Assembly: GCA_963704565.1 (NCBI GenBank)
Contig: OY969917.1
Coordinates: forward strand, 992,001 to 1,056,000
DNA length: 64,000 nt
Direction: 5' to 3'
Source: Rhodoblastus sp963704565
GTDB lineage: Bacteria > Pseudomonadota > Alphaproteobacteria > Rhizobiales > Beijerinckiaceae
The position numbers and the translations under genes were made by a program. Every line of letters begins with the position of its first letter. The first letter of the stretch is position 1. Under the pieces are notes generated by a model. The model was not told where the DNA came from, did not search any database, and saw only the letters and a program-made list of their open reading frames with translations. Positions 46,054 through 55,004 of this stretch are shown piece after piece.

Positions 46054-46317
46054 CCCGCATTTCTCACACAGGGTCGCCCTGCGCCAGCGCAAGGCGATGA
46101 CAGGGCAGGAGAATGGCGCGGGCCGATGCGCCACATCGGCCAAGCCGTTCGACGCACACTGTCACCACCTTGCGCTGGCCCTTTGGCTCGCATCGACGGC
46201 CGCCCGCCGCGTCGGGCGGCTCAACCGTATGACCGCATACGCTTTTCGCCGCCCTCCTTGCGTTCAACTCGTCGAAATCGCAACGCAGGTCGGCCCCGTG
46301 TGAGAATTGCGGGTTAA
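46050..46317. repeat. 268-bp foldback element with 24-bp terminal inverted repeats
   Basis: Left arm 46050-46073 begins TTAACCCGCATTTCTCACAC; right arm 46294-46317 is its complement at 22 of 24 positions. Inside are further inverted pairs: about 46079-46102 against 46157-46183 (CAGCGCAAGG / CCTTGCGCTG core), and an 8-bp hairpin GCCGCCCG/CGGGCGGC near 46200. The arms provide the stop codons of slt and of the uracil-DNA glycosylase gene. MITE-like or a structured RNA; no coding frame is supported inside. Confidence 0.65.
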
Positions 46318-47039
46318 GAAAAATCGGCGACGATCCGCGCGAAAACCGCGTCGAACATTTCCTGCGTCAGCACGCCGGTGTTCGTATTGTAGCGCGAGCA
46401 ATGATAGCAATCGTAGAGCGCGAGGCCCCGGCTTTCCAGGCGATGGCTTTCCAGGCGATGTTTGGCGCCATGCGCGAAGGGAAAGGCCTTGGCCTTTGCG
46501 CCGAACAGCCGGACCACGCTGTCATGGGCGACGCGGCCGAGGCAGAGCAAAGCGCGCAGGTTCGGCATGGCGGCGATCTCGTTGGCGAGAAAGCTTCGGC
46601 AGGCGGCGATTTCGCCCGGCGTCGGCTTGTTCTGTGGCGGAACGCAGCGCACCGCGTTGGAAATACGGCATTTGCGGAGCCGCAAGCCGTCATCGGCGCG
46701 CTCGCAATAATCTCCCTGTGCGAAACCATGGCGCAGCAGAGCGGGATAAAGCATGTCGCCGGCCCAGTCGCCAGTGAACGGACGCCCGGTGCGATTGGCC
46801 CCATGCAGGCCGGGGGCGAGGCCGACAATCAGCAATTCCGCGTCGAGCGAACCGAAAGCTGGCACAGGCGCGTTGAAGCCGTCCGGCAGCGCCCGCCGGT
46901 TATCGCGGCGAAACGTTTCCAGACGCGGGCAGAGGGAGCAATCGCGGCCCGGCTCGGAAAAGGAAAGAGGCGCCGCCGTGGTCACCGGCGCGCCTCCTTG
47001 CATTGTGGAATTCGCGCCGGGGCGCGGCTCACTCCTCAT
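46314..47039 (-). CDS. Family 5 uracil-DNA glycosylase (UDGb type)
   Basis: Base-excision repair enzyme removing uracil (and often hypoxanthine) from DNA. 241 residues. Fe-S cluster cysteines begin with CSLC (34-37) and include RCVPPQNKP. Motif A is GLAPGLHGANRTGRPFTGDW, the UDGb form with no catalytic Asp/Asn at the canonical place. The C-terminal CYHCSRYNTNTG is the family 5 leucine-loop region, with YHCSRYN where many have HPSPLN. A Met at codon 13 is an alternative start. It overlaps the NYN gene by 11 bases, so they are one operon. Confidence 0.88.
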   Translation of the reverse strand: MRSEPRPGANSTMQGGAPVTTAAPLSFSEPGRDCSLCPRLETFRRDNRRALPDGFNAPVPAFGSLDAELLIVGLAPGLHGANRTGRPFTGDWAGDMLYPALLRHGFAQGDYCERADDGLRLRKCRISNAVRCVPPQNKPTPGEIAACRSFLANEIAAMPNLRALLCLGRVAHDSVVRLFGAKAKAFPFAHGAKHRLESHRLESRGLALYDCYHCSRYNTNTGVLTQEMFDAVFARIVADFS

Positions 47040-47652
47040 CCACGGGATGATGCTGGTCCTGCGTGGCGGCGGAGGCGGGGGTCACCGGACGGCGCTCCTG
47101 GAAGCGCTGCATGCGCTCGGTGCGCTCGGCGGGATCGCGGCCGATCTTGTTGGCCAAATGGACGAGATCGACGAATTCGTCGGCCTGGCGGCGCAATTCG
47201 TCCGCGACCATCGGCGGCTGGGTGGTGATGGTGGACATGACCGAAACCCGCACGCCCTTGCGCTGCACCGCCTCGACCAGCGAACGGAAGTCGCCGTCGC
47301 CGGAGAACAGGACCATGTGATCGATATGATCGGCCATTTCCATGGCGTCAACGGCCAGTTCGATGTCCATGTTGCCCTTGATCTTGCGGCGGCCCAGAGC
47401 GTCGACGAATTCCTTCGCCGGCTTGGTGACGACGGCGTAGCCGTTGTAATCGAGCCAGTCGATCAGCGGGCGAATCGAGGAATATTCCTGATCCTCGACC
47501 AAAGCGGTGTAGTAGAAGGCGCGAACCAACCGGCCTCTGGACTGAAATTCTTTCAGGAGCCGCTTGTAATCGATATCGAAGCCGAGCGATTTCGCGGTTG
47601 CATAAAGGTTTGCGCCGTCAATGAACAATGCGATGCGTTCGGGGTCGGCCAT
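47029..47652 (-). CDS. NYN/LabA-like PIN-fold nuclease-domain protein
   Basis: NYN domain (DUF88/LabA group), 207 residues from the Met at 47652. The conserved acidic residues of the PIN-like site are visible in ALFIDGANLYA, GNMDIELAVDAME and VLFSGDGDFRSL; GVRVSVMST follows. Members are thought to be RNA-processing nucleases. The C-terminal 40 residues are Arg/Glu/Gln-rich and probably disordered. Encoded upstream of the uracil-DNA glycosylase gene with an 11-base overlap. Confidence 0.9.
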   Translation of the reverse strand: MADPERIALFIDGANLYATAKSLGFDIDYKRLLKEFQSRGRLVRAFYYTALVEDQEYSSIRPLIDWLDYNGYAVVTKPAKEFVDALGRRKIKGNMDIELAVDAMEMADHIDHMVLFSGDGDFRSLVEAVQRKGVRVSVMSTITTQPPMVADELRRQADEFVDLVHLANKIGRDPAERTERMQRFQERRPVTPASAATQDQHHPVDEE

Positions 47653-48243
47653 TATGTAATTCCACTTCCAGTCTAACGTGGGGGACAATCAAACCGATGT
47701 CGGTTCAGATGCAAACGTCGATCTAGCTCAAATCGGGCGAAAAGCAAACAAGCCATTCGTGACATATGTGCGTCAGATTAATGGCGCTGCCGGATTTTTT
47801 CGCCAATTTCGGTCAACATTTCGTGCCTTCGCCCGCTTCGTCCGCGAGGCGATCGAATGGCGCGCGCTATTCCATCCTTTGAGTGTGCATCCTGTTCGCC
47901 CAATCTCCCAAGCCATCGTAATGCGACGAGATTATGTCCGGGCGGGGGAAAGTCAATTCGGTTGCGACGAATTTCCAATGACCCATGGGCGAACGCGCCC
48001 AGGGAAAGCGCGCGGCGCCTTTCAAGAAGCGCGGCCCGGCATATTCGTTGTCGCGCTCTCGTTCTTGCGTGTTGGTTGTTACATTTCTTGGCCTGCGCCC
48101 ACGAATCGGCGAGAGTTCGCCCGGGGCGATCTGGCGAGGGGTCTTTATTTGCGCGCATTTCGGGACTATCCGCCATCGGTCGCGCCTTGGCCGTTCCGGG
48201 GATTGCGAATCCGTCTCGCGGAAGCGGCACGAAAAGAGGCGCC
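47653..48243. other. 590-base gap before lolC
   Basis: Divergent space between the NYN gene and lolC. Open frames exist on both strands, but they are Arg/Pro-rich, lack ribosome sites and match nothing I know. In many Rhizobiales proS precedes lolC; there is no trace of it here. Presumably holds the promoters of both units. Confidence 0.5.
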
Positions 48244-49563
48244 ATGTTTCATTTCATGAGGTTTTTCGCGCGTGCCGGCGCCGCGGCGGCCGGCAAGGGC
48301 GCAGGTTCTGGCGCGGCGCCCTTCGGCGCCTATGAGCGCATGCTGGCCTTGCGCTATATGCGCTCGCGCCGCAGCCGCTGGCTGCCCTCGGCCATCGCCG
48401 GGCTTTCCGTCACCGGCATCACGGTCGGGGTCATGGCCCTGATCGTCGTCATGTCGGTGATGAACGGCATGCGCGACGAAATGATTTCCAAGCTGATCGG
48501 CGTCAACGGCCATATTTTCGTCCAGCCGATCGACACGCCCTTGACCGATTACCGCGACGTCACCGAGGAACTCAAGCAGGTCAAGGGGATCACCTTCGCC
48601 TTTCCCTTGATCGAAAGCGCGGCCGGCATTTCGTCGCCGCAGCAGCAGAGCGGCGCCCTGGTGCGCGGCGTGACCGAGGCCGACCTCAAGCGCCTGCCTG
48701 GCGTCGAAGGCAATGTCCGGCAGGGGACGCTCGACCATTTCGAAGGCGATTCCGGCCTGGTGATCGGCGAGAAACTGGCCGAGACGCTCGGCGTGCAGGT
48801 CGGCGACAAGGTCTCGATCCTCACCGCCAGGGGGGCGCAGACGCCGTTCGGCGTCACCCCGCGCCTGAAAGCCTATCCGGTCAAGGCGATCTACGAATCC
48901 GGCCTCTACGACTTCGACCAGCTCATGGTCTTCATGCCTTTGTCCGAGGCGCAATTGTTTTTCAACCGCCCCGGCGAGGCCACGCTCATCGAAGCCTTCG
49001 TCGCCCATCCCGACGACATGAACGCGGTGCGCGAGCGCATCGTCCAGGCCATCACCCGCCCGGTCATGCTGACCGACTGGCGCCAGCGCAGCAAGACATT
49101 CTTCGACGTGCTCAAGGTCGAGAGCGATTCGATCTTCCTGATCCTCTCGATCATCGTCCTGGTGGCCTCGCTGCTGATCGTCCAGGGCCTGATCCTGCTG
49201 GTCAAGGACAAGGGGCGCGACATCGCCATCCTGCGCACCATGGGGGCGACGCGCGGCTCGATCCTGCGCGTGTTCATCCTCACCGGCCTGTCCATCGGCG
49301 CCACGGGCGCGCTTCTCGGCGCCGCGCTCGGCGTGCCGCTGGCCCTGCAACTGGACAATATCCGAAGCTTCCTCAACCGGATCTTCGACCTCAACTTGTT
49401 TCCGTCGAGCGTCTATCACCTTTCGCAGCTACCTTCGTCGCTCGATCCGCATGAGGTCGCCGCGATCGCCCTGCTGACCCTGGGCCTGTCCTTCCTCGCC
49501 ACGCTTTATCCGGCGTGGCGCGCCGCGCGCCTCGATCCGGTGGAGGCTTTGCGCCATGAATGA
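48244..49563 (+). CDS. lolC: Lipoprotein-releasing ABC transporter permease LolC/E
   Basis: Inner-membrane permease that extracts outer-membrane lipoproteins for LolA. 439 residues from the ATG at 48244 (AGAGG upstream). One N-terminal span (AIAGLSVTGITVGVMALIVV), a large periplasmic domain, then three C-terminal spans; the FtsX/MacB-type coupling region is RDIAILRTMGATRGSILRVF. YERMLALRYMRSRR is the usual Lol N-terminal block. Overlaps lolD by eight bases. A single LolC/E (LolF-type homodimer) is usual in alphaproteobacteria. Confidence 0.94.
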   Translation: MFHFMRFFARAGAAAAGKGAGSGAAPFGAYERMLALRYMRSRRSRWLPSAIAGLSVTGITVGVMALIVVMSVMNGMRDEMISKLIGVNGHIFVQPIDTPLTDYRDVTEELKQVKGITFAFPLIESAAGISSPQQQSGALVRGVTEADLKRLPGVEGNVRQGTLDHFEGDSGLVIGEKLAETLGVQVGDKVSILTARGAQTPFGVTPRLKAYPVKAIYESGLYDFDQLMVFMPLSEAQLFFNRPGEATLIEAFVAHPDDMNAVRERIVQAITRPVMLTDWRQRSKTFFDVLKVESDSIFLILSIIVLVASLLIVQGLILLVKDKGRDIAILRTMGATRGSILRVFILTGLSIGATGALLGAALGVPLALQLDNIRSFLNRIFDLNLFPSSVYHLSQLPSSLDPHEVAAIALLTLGLSFLATLYPAWRAARLDPVEALRHE

Positions 49564-50248
49564 GACGGTTCGGCCGACGCTGAAACTCAACCGCATCGCG
49601 CGGCGCTACCGCGAGGGCGACGGCTTTCTCGAAATTCTGCGCGGCGCCGAGGCTGAGCTCTGGCCGCATCAAGCCGCCGCCTTGGTCGCGCCCTCGGGCG
49701 CGGGCAAATCGACTTTGCTCCATATCGCCGGCCTGCTGGAGCGCCCCGACGGCGGCGAGGTCGAGGTGGAGGGGGTTCCGACATCAAGCCTCGGCGACGC
49801 GCGGCGCACCGCCTTGCGCCGCAACCGCATCGGCTTCGTCTATCAGTTCCATCATCTCCTGCCGGAATTCACGGCGGTCGAAAATGTGATGACGCCGCAG
49901 ATGATCGCCGGGCTCAACCGCAAGGAGGCGCGGCGGCGCGCCCTGGAGCTCCTCGATTATCTCGGCCTGGCGCCGCGGGCCAGTCACCGCCCTTCGGAAT
50001 TGTCGGGCGGCGAGCAACAGCGCGTGGCGATCGCCCGCGCGGTGGCCAACGCCCCGGCCTTGCTGCTCGCCGACGAGCCGACCGGCAATCTCGATCCCGA
50101 GACCGCCGACCGGGTCTTTACGGCTTTGATGGCGCTGGTGCGCGCCACCGGCCTGTCGGCGCTGATCGCGACCCATAATCCCGATATCGCGGCGCGCATG
50201 GATCGTCGCCTGACTTTACGTAATGGACTGCTGGTTGAAATGGCGTGA
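49556..50248 (+). CDS. lolD: Lipoprotein-releasing ABC transporter ATPase LolD
   Basis: ATPase subunit driving lipoprotein release. 230 residues. Walker A APSGAGKST (45-53), Q-loop FVYQFHHLLPEFTA, signature LSGGEQQRVAIARA, Walker B ALLLADEPTGNLD, and H-loop ATHN. LLPEFTAVENVM is typical of LolD. Its ATG lies inside the end of lolC. Confidence 0.96.
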   Translation: MNETVRPTLKLNRIARRYREGDGFLEILRGAEAELWPHQAAALVAPSGAGKSTLLHIAGLLERPDGGEVEVEGVPTSSLGDARRTALRRNRIGFVYQFHHLLPEFTAVENVMTPQMIAGLNRKEARRRALELLDYLGLAPRASHRPSELSGGEQQRVAIARAVANAPALLLADEPTGNLDPETADRVFTALMALVRATGLSALIATHNPDIAARMDRRLTLRNGLLVEMA

Positions 50249-50355
50249 TCCGCGACCGGCCGATTGTGACCTGATGCGTCGCATTAGCTCTTGACCGCCG
50301 TGAAACGGCTGAAACGCCACAATCTTGCCGCAAGACTGAATCGATGCGCGGACAG

Positions 50356-50515
50356 TTATCCACAGCCGGCCCCCGATTTTATCCACAGGGAGACGCTGGG
50401 TAACCTTTTGTTTTTACAAGGACAGATTCCGCAGCGAAAAAACCCACGGATTTTTGTTTGTCCGGAACAAAAACCGAATATAAGAAGAACATTGCGACGT
50501 AATGACTTTTCCACA
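50356..50515. promoter_or_regulatory. DnaA-box-like cluster upstream of dnaE
   Basis: Two exact TTATCCACA sequences at 50356-50364 and 50379-50387, same strand, 23 bases apart (about two helical turns), and a near match TTTTCCACA at 50507-50515. Between the second and third is an AT-rich stretch with an 8-bp inverted repeat TTTTTGTT/AACAAAAA (50451-50473). TTATCCACA is the high-affinity DnaA site. The 354-base gap 50249-50602 otherwise has no gene and leads to dnaE. Confidence 0.55.
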
Positions 50516-50602
50516 GGCTTTTCGCCGCCAGGGCGGCTTTGCGGACGACCTTTTTGTTTTGCGGCGGCATGATCGGAACGGACGAGCGGGCGCGGGAGGC
50601 AG

Positions 50603-53600
50603 GTGTTGGTCGAACAGGCAATCGAGAAGGTCGGCTTCGTCCATCTTCATGTCCATACCGCCTTTTCCCTGCGCGAGGGCGCGATCGGCGTCGGCAAGCT
50701 GCTCAAGCTGGCGCTCGCCGACGGCCAGCCGGCGGTCGCCGTCACCGACGCCAACAATCTGTTCGGCGCGCTCGAAATTTCGGAAAAATTCGCCAAGGAG
50801 GGCGTGCAGCCGATTGTGGGCTGTCAGCTCTCTGTCGATTTCGGCGACGGCGAGCTTGTTCGTAACCGCGGCGAGGCGCTGGCCGTTGACGCCGGCATGG
50901 GCAATATCGTGCTGCTGGCGCAGAACGAACGCGGCTACGCCAATCTCATGCGGCTGGTCTCGCAGGCCTGGCTTGAGGTCGAGCAGGGCGACAGCCCCCA
51001 TGTCGCCCCGGCGCGACTGGCGGAGGCTTGCGAAGGGCTGATCGCCCTGAGCGGCGGCCCGGCCGGCCCGCTCGATCGCGCCTTTCTCGCCGGCAAGCCG
51101 GAAATCGCGTGGGAAAGGCTGGCGGCGCTGGCGCCCTTGTTCCCCAATCGCTTCTATGTCGAAATCCAGCGCCACGGACTGGACAGCGAAGCCGAGGTCG
51201 AGCCCTTCCTGCTCGACCTCGCTTATCGTGAAAATCTGCCCCTGGTCGCGGCCAACGAGCCTTATTTCCCGGCAAGCTCCGATTACGACGCCCATGACGC
51301 GCTGTTGTGCATCGCCGACGGCGCCGTGGTCGGTCAGGACAATCGGCGCAAGCTCACGCCGGAACACCGCTTCAAGAGCCGCGCGGAAATGGTCGCGCTC
51401 TTCGCCGATCTGCCCGAGGCGACCCGCAACAGCGTCGAGATCGCGCTGCGCTGCGCCTATCGGCCGCGCACCCGCAAGCCGATCCTGCCCAATTTCGGGC
51501 AAGGCGCGGATGAAGCGGCGGAACTGCGCCAGCAGGCCGAATCCGGCCTGGCCGCGCGGCTCGCAGCCCACGGTCCCGCGCCCGGCCACAGCCAGGAGGA
51601 TTACCGGCAAAGGCTCGAATTCGAGCTGTCGATCATCGAGAAGATGAAATTTCCCGGCTATTTCCTGATCGTGTCGGACTTCATCAAATGGGCCAAGGCC
51701 AACGGCGTTCCGGTGGGGCCGGGGCGCGGCTCGGGCGCTGGCTCGCTGGTGGCCTATGCCCTGACCATCACCGATCTCGACCCGATCCGCTTTTCCCTGC
51801 TGTTCGAGCGTTTCCTGAACCCCGAGCGCGTGTCGATGCCGGATTTCGACATCGATTTCTGCCAGACCCGGCGCGACGAGGTCATCGCCTATGTCCGCGA
51901 CCGCTATGGCGCGGACCGGGTGGCGCAAATCATCACTTTCGGCTCGTTTCTGGCGCGCGGCGTCCTGCGCAATGTCGGCCGCGTTCTGGAAATGCCGCTC
52001 GGCCTTGTCGACAAGCTCGCGAAACTGGTGCCGCAAAACCCGGCCGCGCCGGTGTCGCTCAAACAGGCGATCGAGTCCGAGCCGCGCCTGCGGGAGGCCG
52101 CCGAGCAGGATTCGCGGGTGCGGCGGATGCTGGAGATCGCGCAGAAACTCGAAGGCCTCTATTCCAACGCCTCGACCCATGCGGCGGGCGTGGTGATCGG
52201 CGACCGGCCGCTCGACCAATTGGTGCCGCTCTACCGCGACCCCAAATCCGACATGCCGGCGACCCAGTTCAACATGAAATGGGTGGAGCAGGCCGGACTG
52301 GTGAAATTCGATTTTCTCGGCCTGAAAACCCTGACCACGCTCGCGACCTGCGTCGCTTTGCTGAAACAGCGCGGAATCTTGGTCGATCTCGCGGCCATCC
52401 CGCTCGACGACCAGAAAACCTTCGACATGCTGGGGCGCGGCGAGACCATCGGCGTGTTCCAGGTGGAAAGCGCCGGCATGCGCAAGGCGCTGGCCGAAAT
52501 GCGCGCCGACCGTTTCGAGGACATTATCGCGCTGGTCGCCCTCTATCGCCCCGGCCCGATGGCCAATATTCCGACCTATTGCGCGGTGAAGCACGGCGAG
52601 GAGGACGCCGATTATCTTCATCCCAAGATCGAAACCGTGCTCAAGGAGACGTTCGGGGTCATCATCTATCAGGAACAGGTGATGCAGATCGCCCAGATTC
52701 TTTCCGGCTATTCGCTGGGCGAGGCGGACATGCTGCGCCGCGCCATGGGCAAGAAGATCAAGGCGGAAATGGACCACCAGCGCGCCCGTTTCGTCGATGG
52801 CGCGATGGAGCGCGGGCTGGACAAGGCCAAGGCCGACGAAATCTTCGATCTGCTCGCCAAATTCGCCGATTACGGCTTCAACAAGAGTCATGCGGCGGCC
52901 TATGCTTTGGTCGCCTATCAGACCGCCTGGTGCAAGGCCAATCATCCGGTGGAGTTCCTCGCCGCCTCGATGACGCTCGACAAGAGCAACACCGACAAGC
53001 TGGCGGAATTTCGCAACGAGGCGACGCGGCTCGGCATCAAGGTCGAGCCGCCCTCGGTCAACCGCTCCGGCGTCGATTTCGATGTCCATCGCGAGCCCTC
53101 GGGCGAACTGGTCATCCGCTATGCCTTATCGGCGGTGAAAGGGGTGGGCGAGGGCCAGGCCGAGGCTCTGGTGAAAGCGCGCGGCGCAAAACAATTCCGC
53201 GACCTGTCCGATCTTTCCGCCCGGCTCAATCCGCGCGAGGTCAACAAGAAGGTGCTGGAGGCCCTGGCGGCGGCGGGCGCCTTCGACCAACTGGAGCGCG
53301 ACCGCGCCAAGGCTTTCGCGGCGGTCGAGCCGATATTGGCGCTCGCCAACCGCGCCCAGGAGGAAAGCCAGCTTGGCCAGTCCGCTCTGTTCGGCGCCGC
53401 CGAGCCGGAGGCCCTGCGGCTGACCAATTACCAGAACTGGTCGGCGGAAGAACGCCTGCGACGCGAGTTCGAGGCGATCGGCTTTTTCATTTCCGGCCAC
53501 CCGCTCGACGCCTATCAGAATGTGATGAGCCGGCTGCGGGTCGAGGTCTGGGCGCGTTTCGCCCGCGCGGTGAAACAGGGCGCCTCGGCCGGAAGGCTCG

Positions 53601-54064
53601 CCGCCACCGTGCTCGACCGCGCCGAGCGGCGCACCAAATCGGGCAGCAAGATGGGCATCGTGACCTTGTCCGACCCCTCCGGCCAATATGAGGCCATCCT
53701 GTTCCAGGAGGGGCTGAACCAATATCGCGACCTGCTCGAAAAAGGCGCCTGCGTGCTGGTGACGCTCCAGGCCAATGTCGAGGGCGAGGATGTGCGCGCC
53801 CGGATCACGGCGGTCGAAAGGCTGGATGAGGCGGCGGCGCGCATCCAGAAGGGCCTGCGCATCGTGCTGCGCAATCCGGCGCCTTTGCCGCGCCTCTCCG
53901 AGCGCCTGAAAGGCCGGCCGGAAGGGGAGGTGACTCTGGTGCTGCGGCTGGACGCCCCCGAACGCGAGGTCGAAATCCGCCTCCCCGGCCGCTATCCCGT
54001 CAATCCGCAGGCCTCGAGCGCTATCAAGGCGATTCCGGGCGTGGCGGAGGTGGAGCTGGTTTAA
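50603..54064 (+). CDS. dnaE: DNA polymerase III alpha subunit
   Basis: Catalytic subunit of the replicative polymerase, 1153 residues. The N-terminal PHP domain starts FVHLHVHTAFSLREGAIG. The polymerase palm has GRGSGAGSLVAYAL and the catalytic aspartates in PDFDIDFC (about residue 412). STHAAGVVIG, QVMQIAQILSGYSL and KSHAAAYALVAYQTAW follow. The C-terminal half has the helix-hairpin-helix, an OB fold and the tau-binding tail. The start is GTG 50603 or TTG 50606 behind GGGAGG. Confidence 0.97.
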   Translation: MLVEQAIEKVGFVHLHVHTAFSLREGAIGVGKLLKLALADGQPAVAVTDANNLFGALEISEKFAKEGVQPIVGCQLSVDFGDGELVRNRGEALAVDAGMGNIVLLAQNERGYANLMRLVSQAWLEVEQGDSPHVAPARLAEACEGLIALSGGPAGPLDRAFLAGKPEIAWERLAALAPLFPNRFYVEIQRHGLDSEAEVEPFLLDLAYRENLPLVAANEPYFPASSDYDAHDALLCIADGAVVGQDNRRKLTPEHRFKSRAEMVALFADLPEATRNSVEIALRCAYRPRTRKPILPNFGQGADEAAELRQQAESGLAARLAAHGPAPGHSQEDYRQRLEFELSIIEKMKFPGYFLIVSDFIKWAKANGVPVGPGRGSGAGSLVAYALTITDLDPIRFSLLFERFLNPERVSMPDFDIDFCQTRRDEVIAYVRDRYGADRVAQIITFGSFLARGVLRNVGRVLEMPLGLVDKLAKLVPQNPAAPVSLKQAIESEPRLREAAEQDSRVRRMLEIAQKLEGLYSNASTHAAGVVIGDRPLDQLVPLYRDPKSDMPATQFNMKWVEQAGLVKFDFLGLKTLTTLATCVALLKQRGILVDLAAIPLDDQKTFDMLGRGETIGVFQVESAGMRKALAEMRADRFEDIIALVALYRPGPMANIPTYCAVKHGEEDADYLHPKIETVLKETFGVIIYQEQVMQIAQILSGYSLGEADMLRRAMGKKIKAEMDHQRARFVDGAMERGLDKAKADEIFDLLAKFADYGFNKSHAAAYALVAYQTAWCKANHPVEFLAASMTLDKSNTDKLAEFRNEATRLGIKVEPPSVNRSGVDFDVHREPSGELVIRYALSAVKGVGEGQAEALVKARGAKQFRDLSDLSARLNPREVNKKVLEALAAAGAFDQLERDRAKAFAAVEPILALANRAQEESQLGQSALFGAAEPEALRLTNYQNWSAEERLRREFEAIGFFISGHPLDAYQNVMSRLRVEVWARFARAVKQGASAGRLAATVLDRAERRTKSGSKMGIVTLSDPSGQYEAILFQEGLNQYRDLLEKGACVLVTLQANVEGEDVRARITAVERLDEAAARIQKGLRIVLRNPAPLPRLSERLKGRPEGEVTLVLRLDAPEREVEIRLPGRYPVNPQASSAIKAIPGVAEVELV

Positions 54065-54144
54065 CGGATGGAAATCAAGCGCTGCTGGATGTTGTTGCCG
54101 ACGTGTATTCGTACGATGCCGCCGCAACCAATTTATTTAGCAAA

Positions 54145-54174
54145 GTGTCCTGTCTGGACGGCGCCCCGTGATCA
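54145..54174. repeat. Solo 30-bp copy of the IS110-type left end
   Basis: GTGTCCTGTCTGGACGGCGC and the next ten bases match 58500-58529 at 28 of 30 positions; similarity stops sharply on both sides. It contains the same TGGACGGCGCCCC arm that bounds the IS110-type element. The rest of 54065-54236 has nothing I can support. Confidence 0.65.
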
Positions 54175-54236
54175 CCGTAAACGAATGCCTCACTGTCGAG
54201 ATCGCGGGGAGGCCAATTCGCAATGTATGATCCGGG

Positions 54237-55004
54237 CTAGCGCAAGGGTTTGTACGCGATGTGATGGGACAATACGCCCGTCAGAAAGCTCCGGTTTTCG
54301 ATGTAGACGAAACCGAATTCTTCGAGAAGATCAGTCAACTCGCCGGGCGTGTAAAAATGGTGAATGGCATCGGCGAAATATCCGACGCACTTCAAGCTTT
54401 CCGGCGAACTTCCGAAGAGCTTGGCAGTAAGCCATACCGATATTCCCAAGTAGACGAGATACGGCGCCTCGACGCTTCTCCAGGCGGGGCGCAGCATGTC
54501 GTTATGGAAGAACATGCCGCCCGGTTTGAGAACCCGATGGATTTCCTTGAACGCCCGGATGATCTCGAGATGGCGCGAGGCGAACTGGAGCGTCACCGCA
54601 TCGAAAGTCGCGTCGGGAAACGGCAGCGCATGAGCGTCGCAGACCTGGGCGTGGATCGTCAGGTCGCGCTCGCCGGCGCGACGTTGACCCTCGGCGGTCA
54701 TGTGCGGACTACCGTCCACCGCGTGGATTTCAAGCGTGGGATCCTTTGCCAGAAGCCGCAGCGGGATATCGTGCGTGCCCGAGCAGACATCGAGCACTTT
54801 CGATCCGGGCGGCAGGCGCCGGCCGATCTCGGTGGCGAACTTTTGGCTCCATCGTGAACAATTCCCGAGCGAAGCGATCGCGTTGCCCTTGTCGTAATAG
54901 GCCGGCACGTCGCGAAAGACTTCGGGGATCCGCGTCCGCCACGTATCGGCGAACAGCCGCGCGCGGAGGTCTTCCTTCCGCAAAAAATGGTCGGAAATGC
55001 TCAA
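54237..55004 (-). CDS. Class I SAM-dependent methyltransferase (UbiE/MenG-like)
   Basis: A 255-residue methyltransferase. I chose the TTG at 55004 because GGGGAGG lies seven bases upstream; frames opening further out are Arg/Pro-rich. Motif I is VLDVCSGTHDIPLRLL, then IHAVDGSPHM and the UbiE-like FDAVTLQFASRHLEIIRAFKEIHRVLKPGG. The glycine-rich loop reads CSGTHD in place of GxGxG, as in UbiE/COQ5-like enzymes. Substrate unknown. It stands alone next to mobile-element remnants, and its lower similarity to housekeeping style suggests it belongs to the accessory region. Confidence 0.83.
   Translation of the reverse strand: MSISDHFLRKEDLRARLFADTWRTRIPEVFRDVPAYYDKGNAIASLGNCSRWSQKFATEIGRRLPPGSKVLDVCSGTHDIPLRLLAKDPTLEIHAVDGSPHMTAEGQRRAGERDLTIHAQVCDAHALPFPDATFDAVTLQFASRHLEIIRAFKEIHRVLKPGGMFFHNDMLRPAWRSVEAPYLVYLGISVWLTAKLFGSSPESLKCVGYFADAIHHFYTPGELTDLLEEFGFVYIENRSFLTGVLSHHIAYKPLR

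Noticed and set aside
43927..46143. 738-codon open frame antisense to the lytic transglycosylase
   Set aside because: Same cause; the sense frame has full transglycosylase motifs.
47678..48259. 193-codon frame upstream of and overlapping lolC
   Set aside because: Arg/Pro-rich, no ribosome site, overlaps the well-supported lolC start.
50249..50602. Chromosomal replication origin
   Set aside because: Only two perfect DnaA boxes; gene neighbours (lolD, dnaE) are not the usual alphaproteobacterial oriC setting. Kept as a regulatory candidate only.
50414..53089. 891-codon open frame antisense to dnaE
   Set aside because: High-GC shadow frame: Arg/His/Asp-rich product, no family features, lies wholly over clear dnaE sequence.
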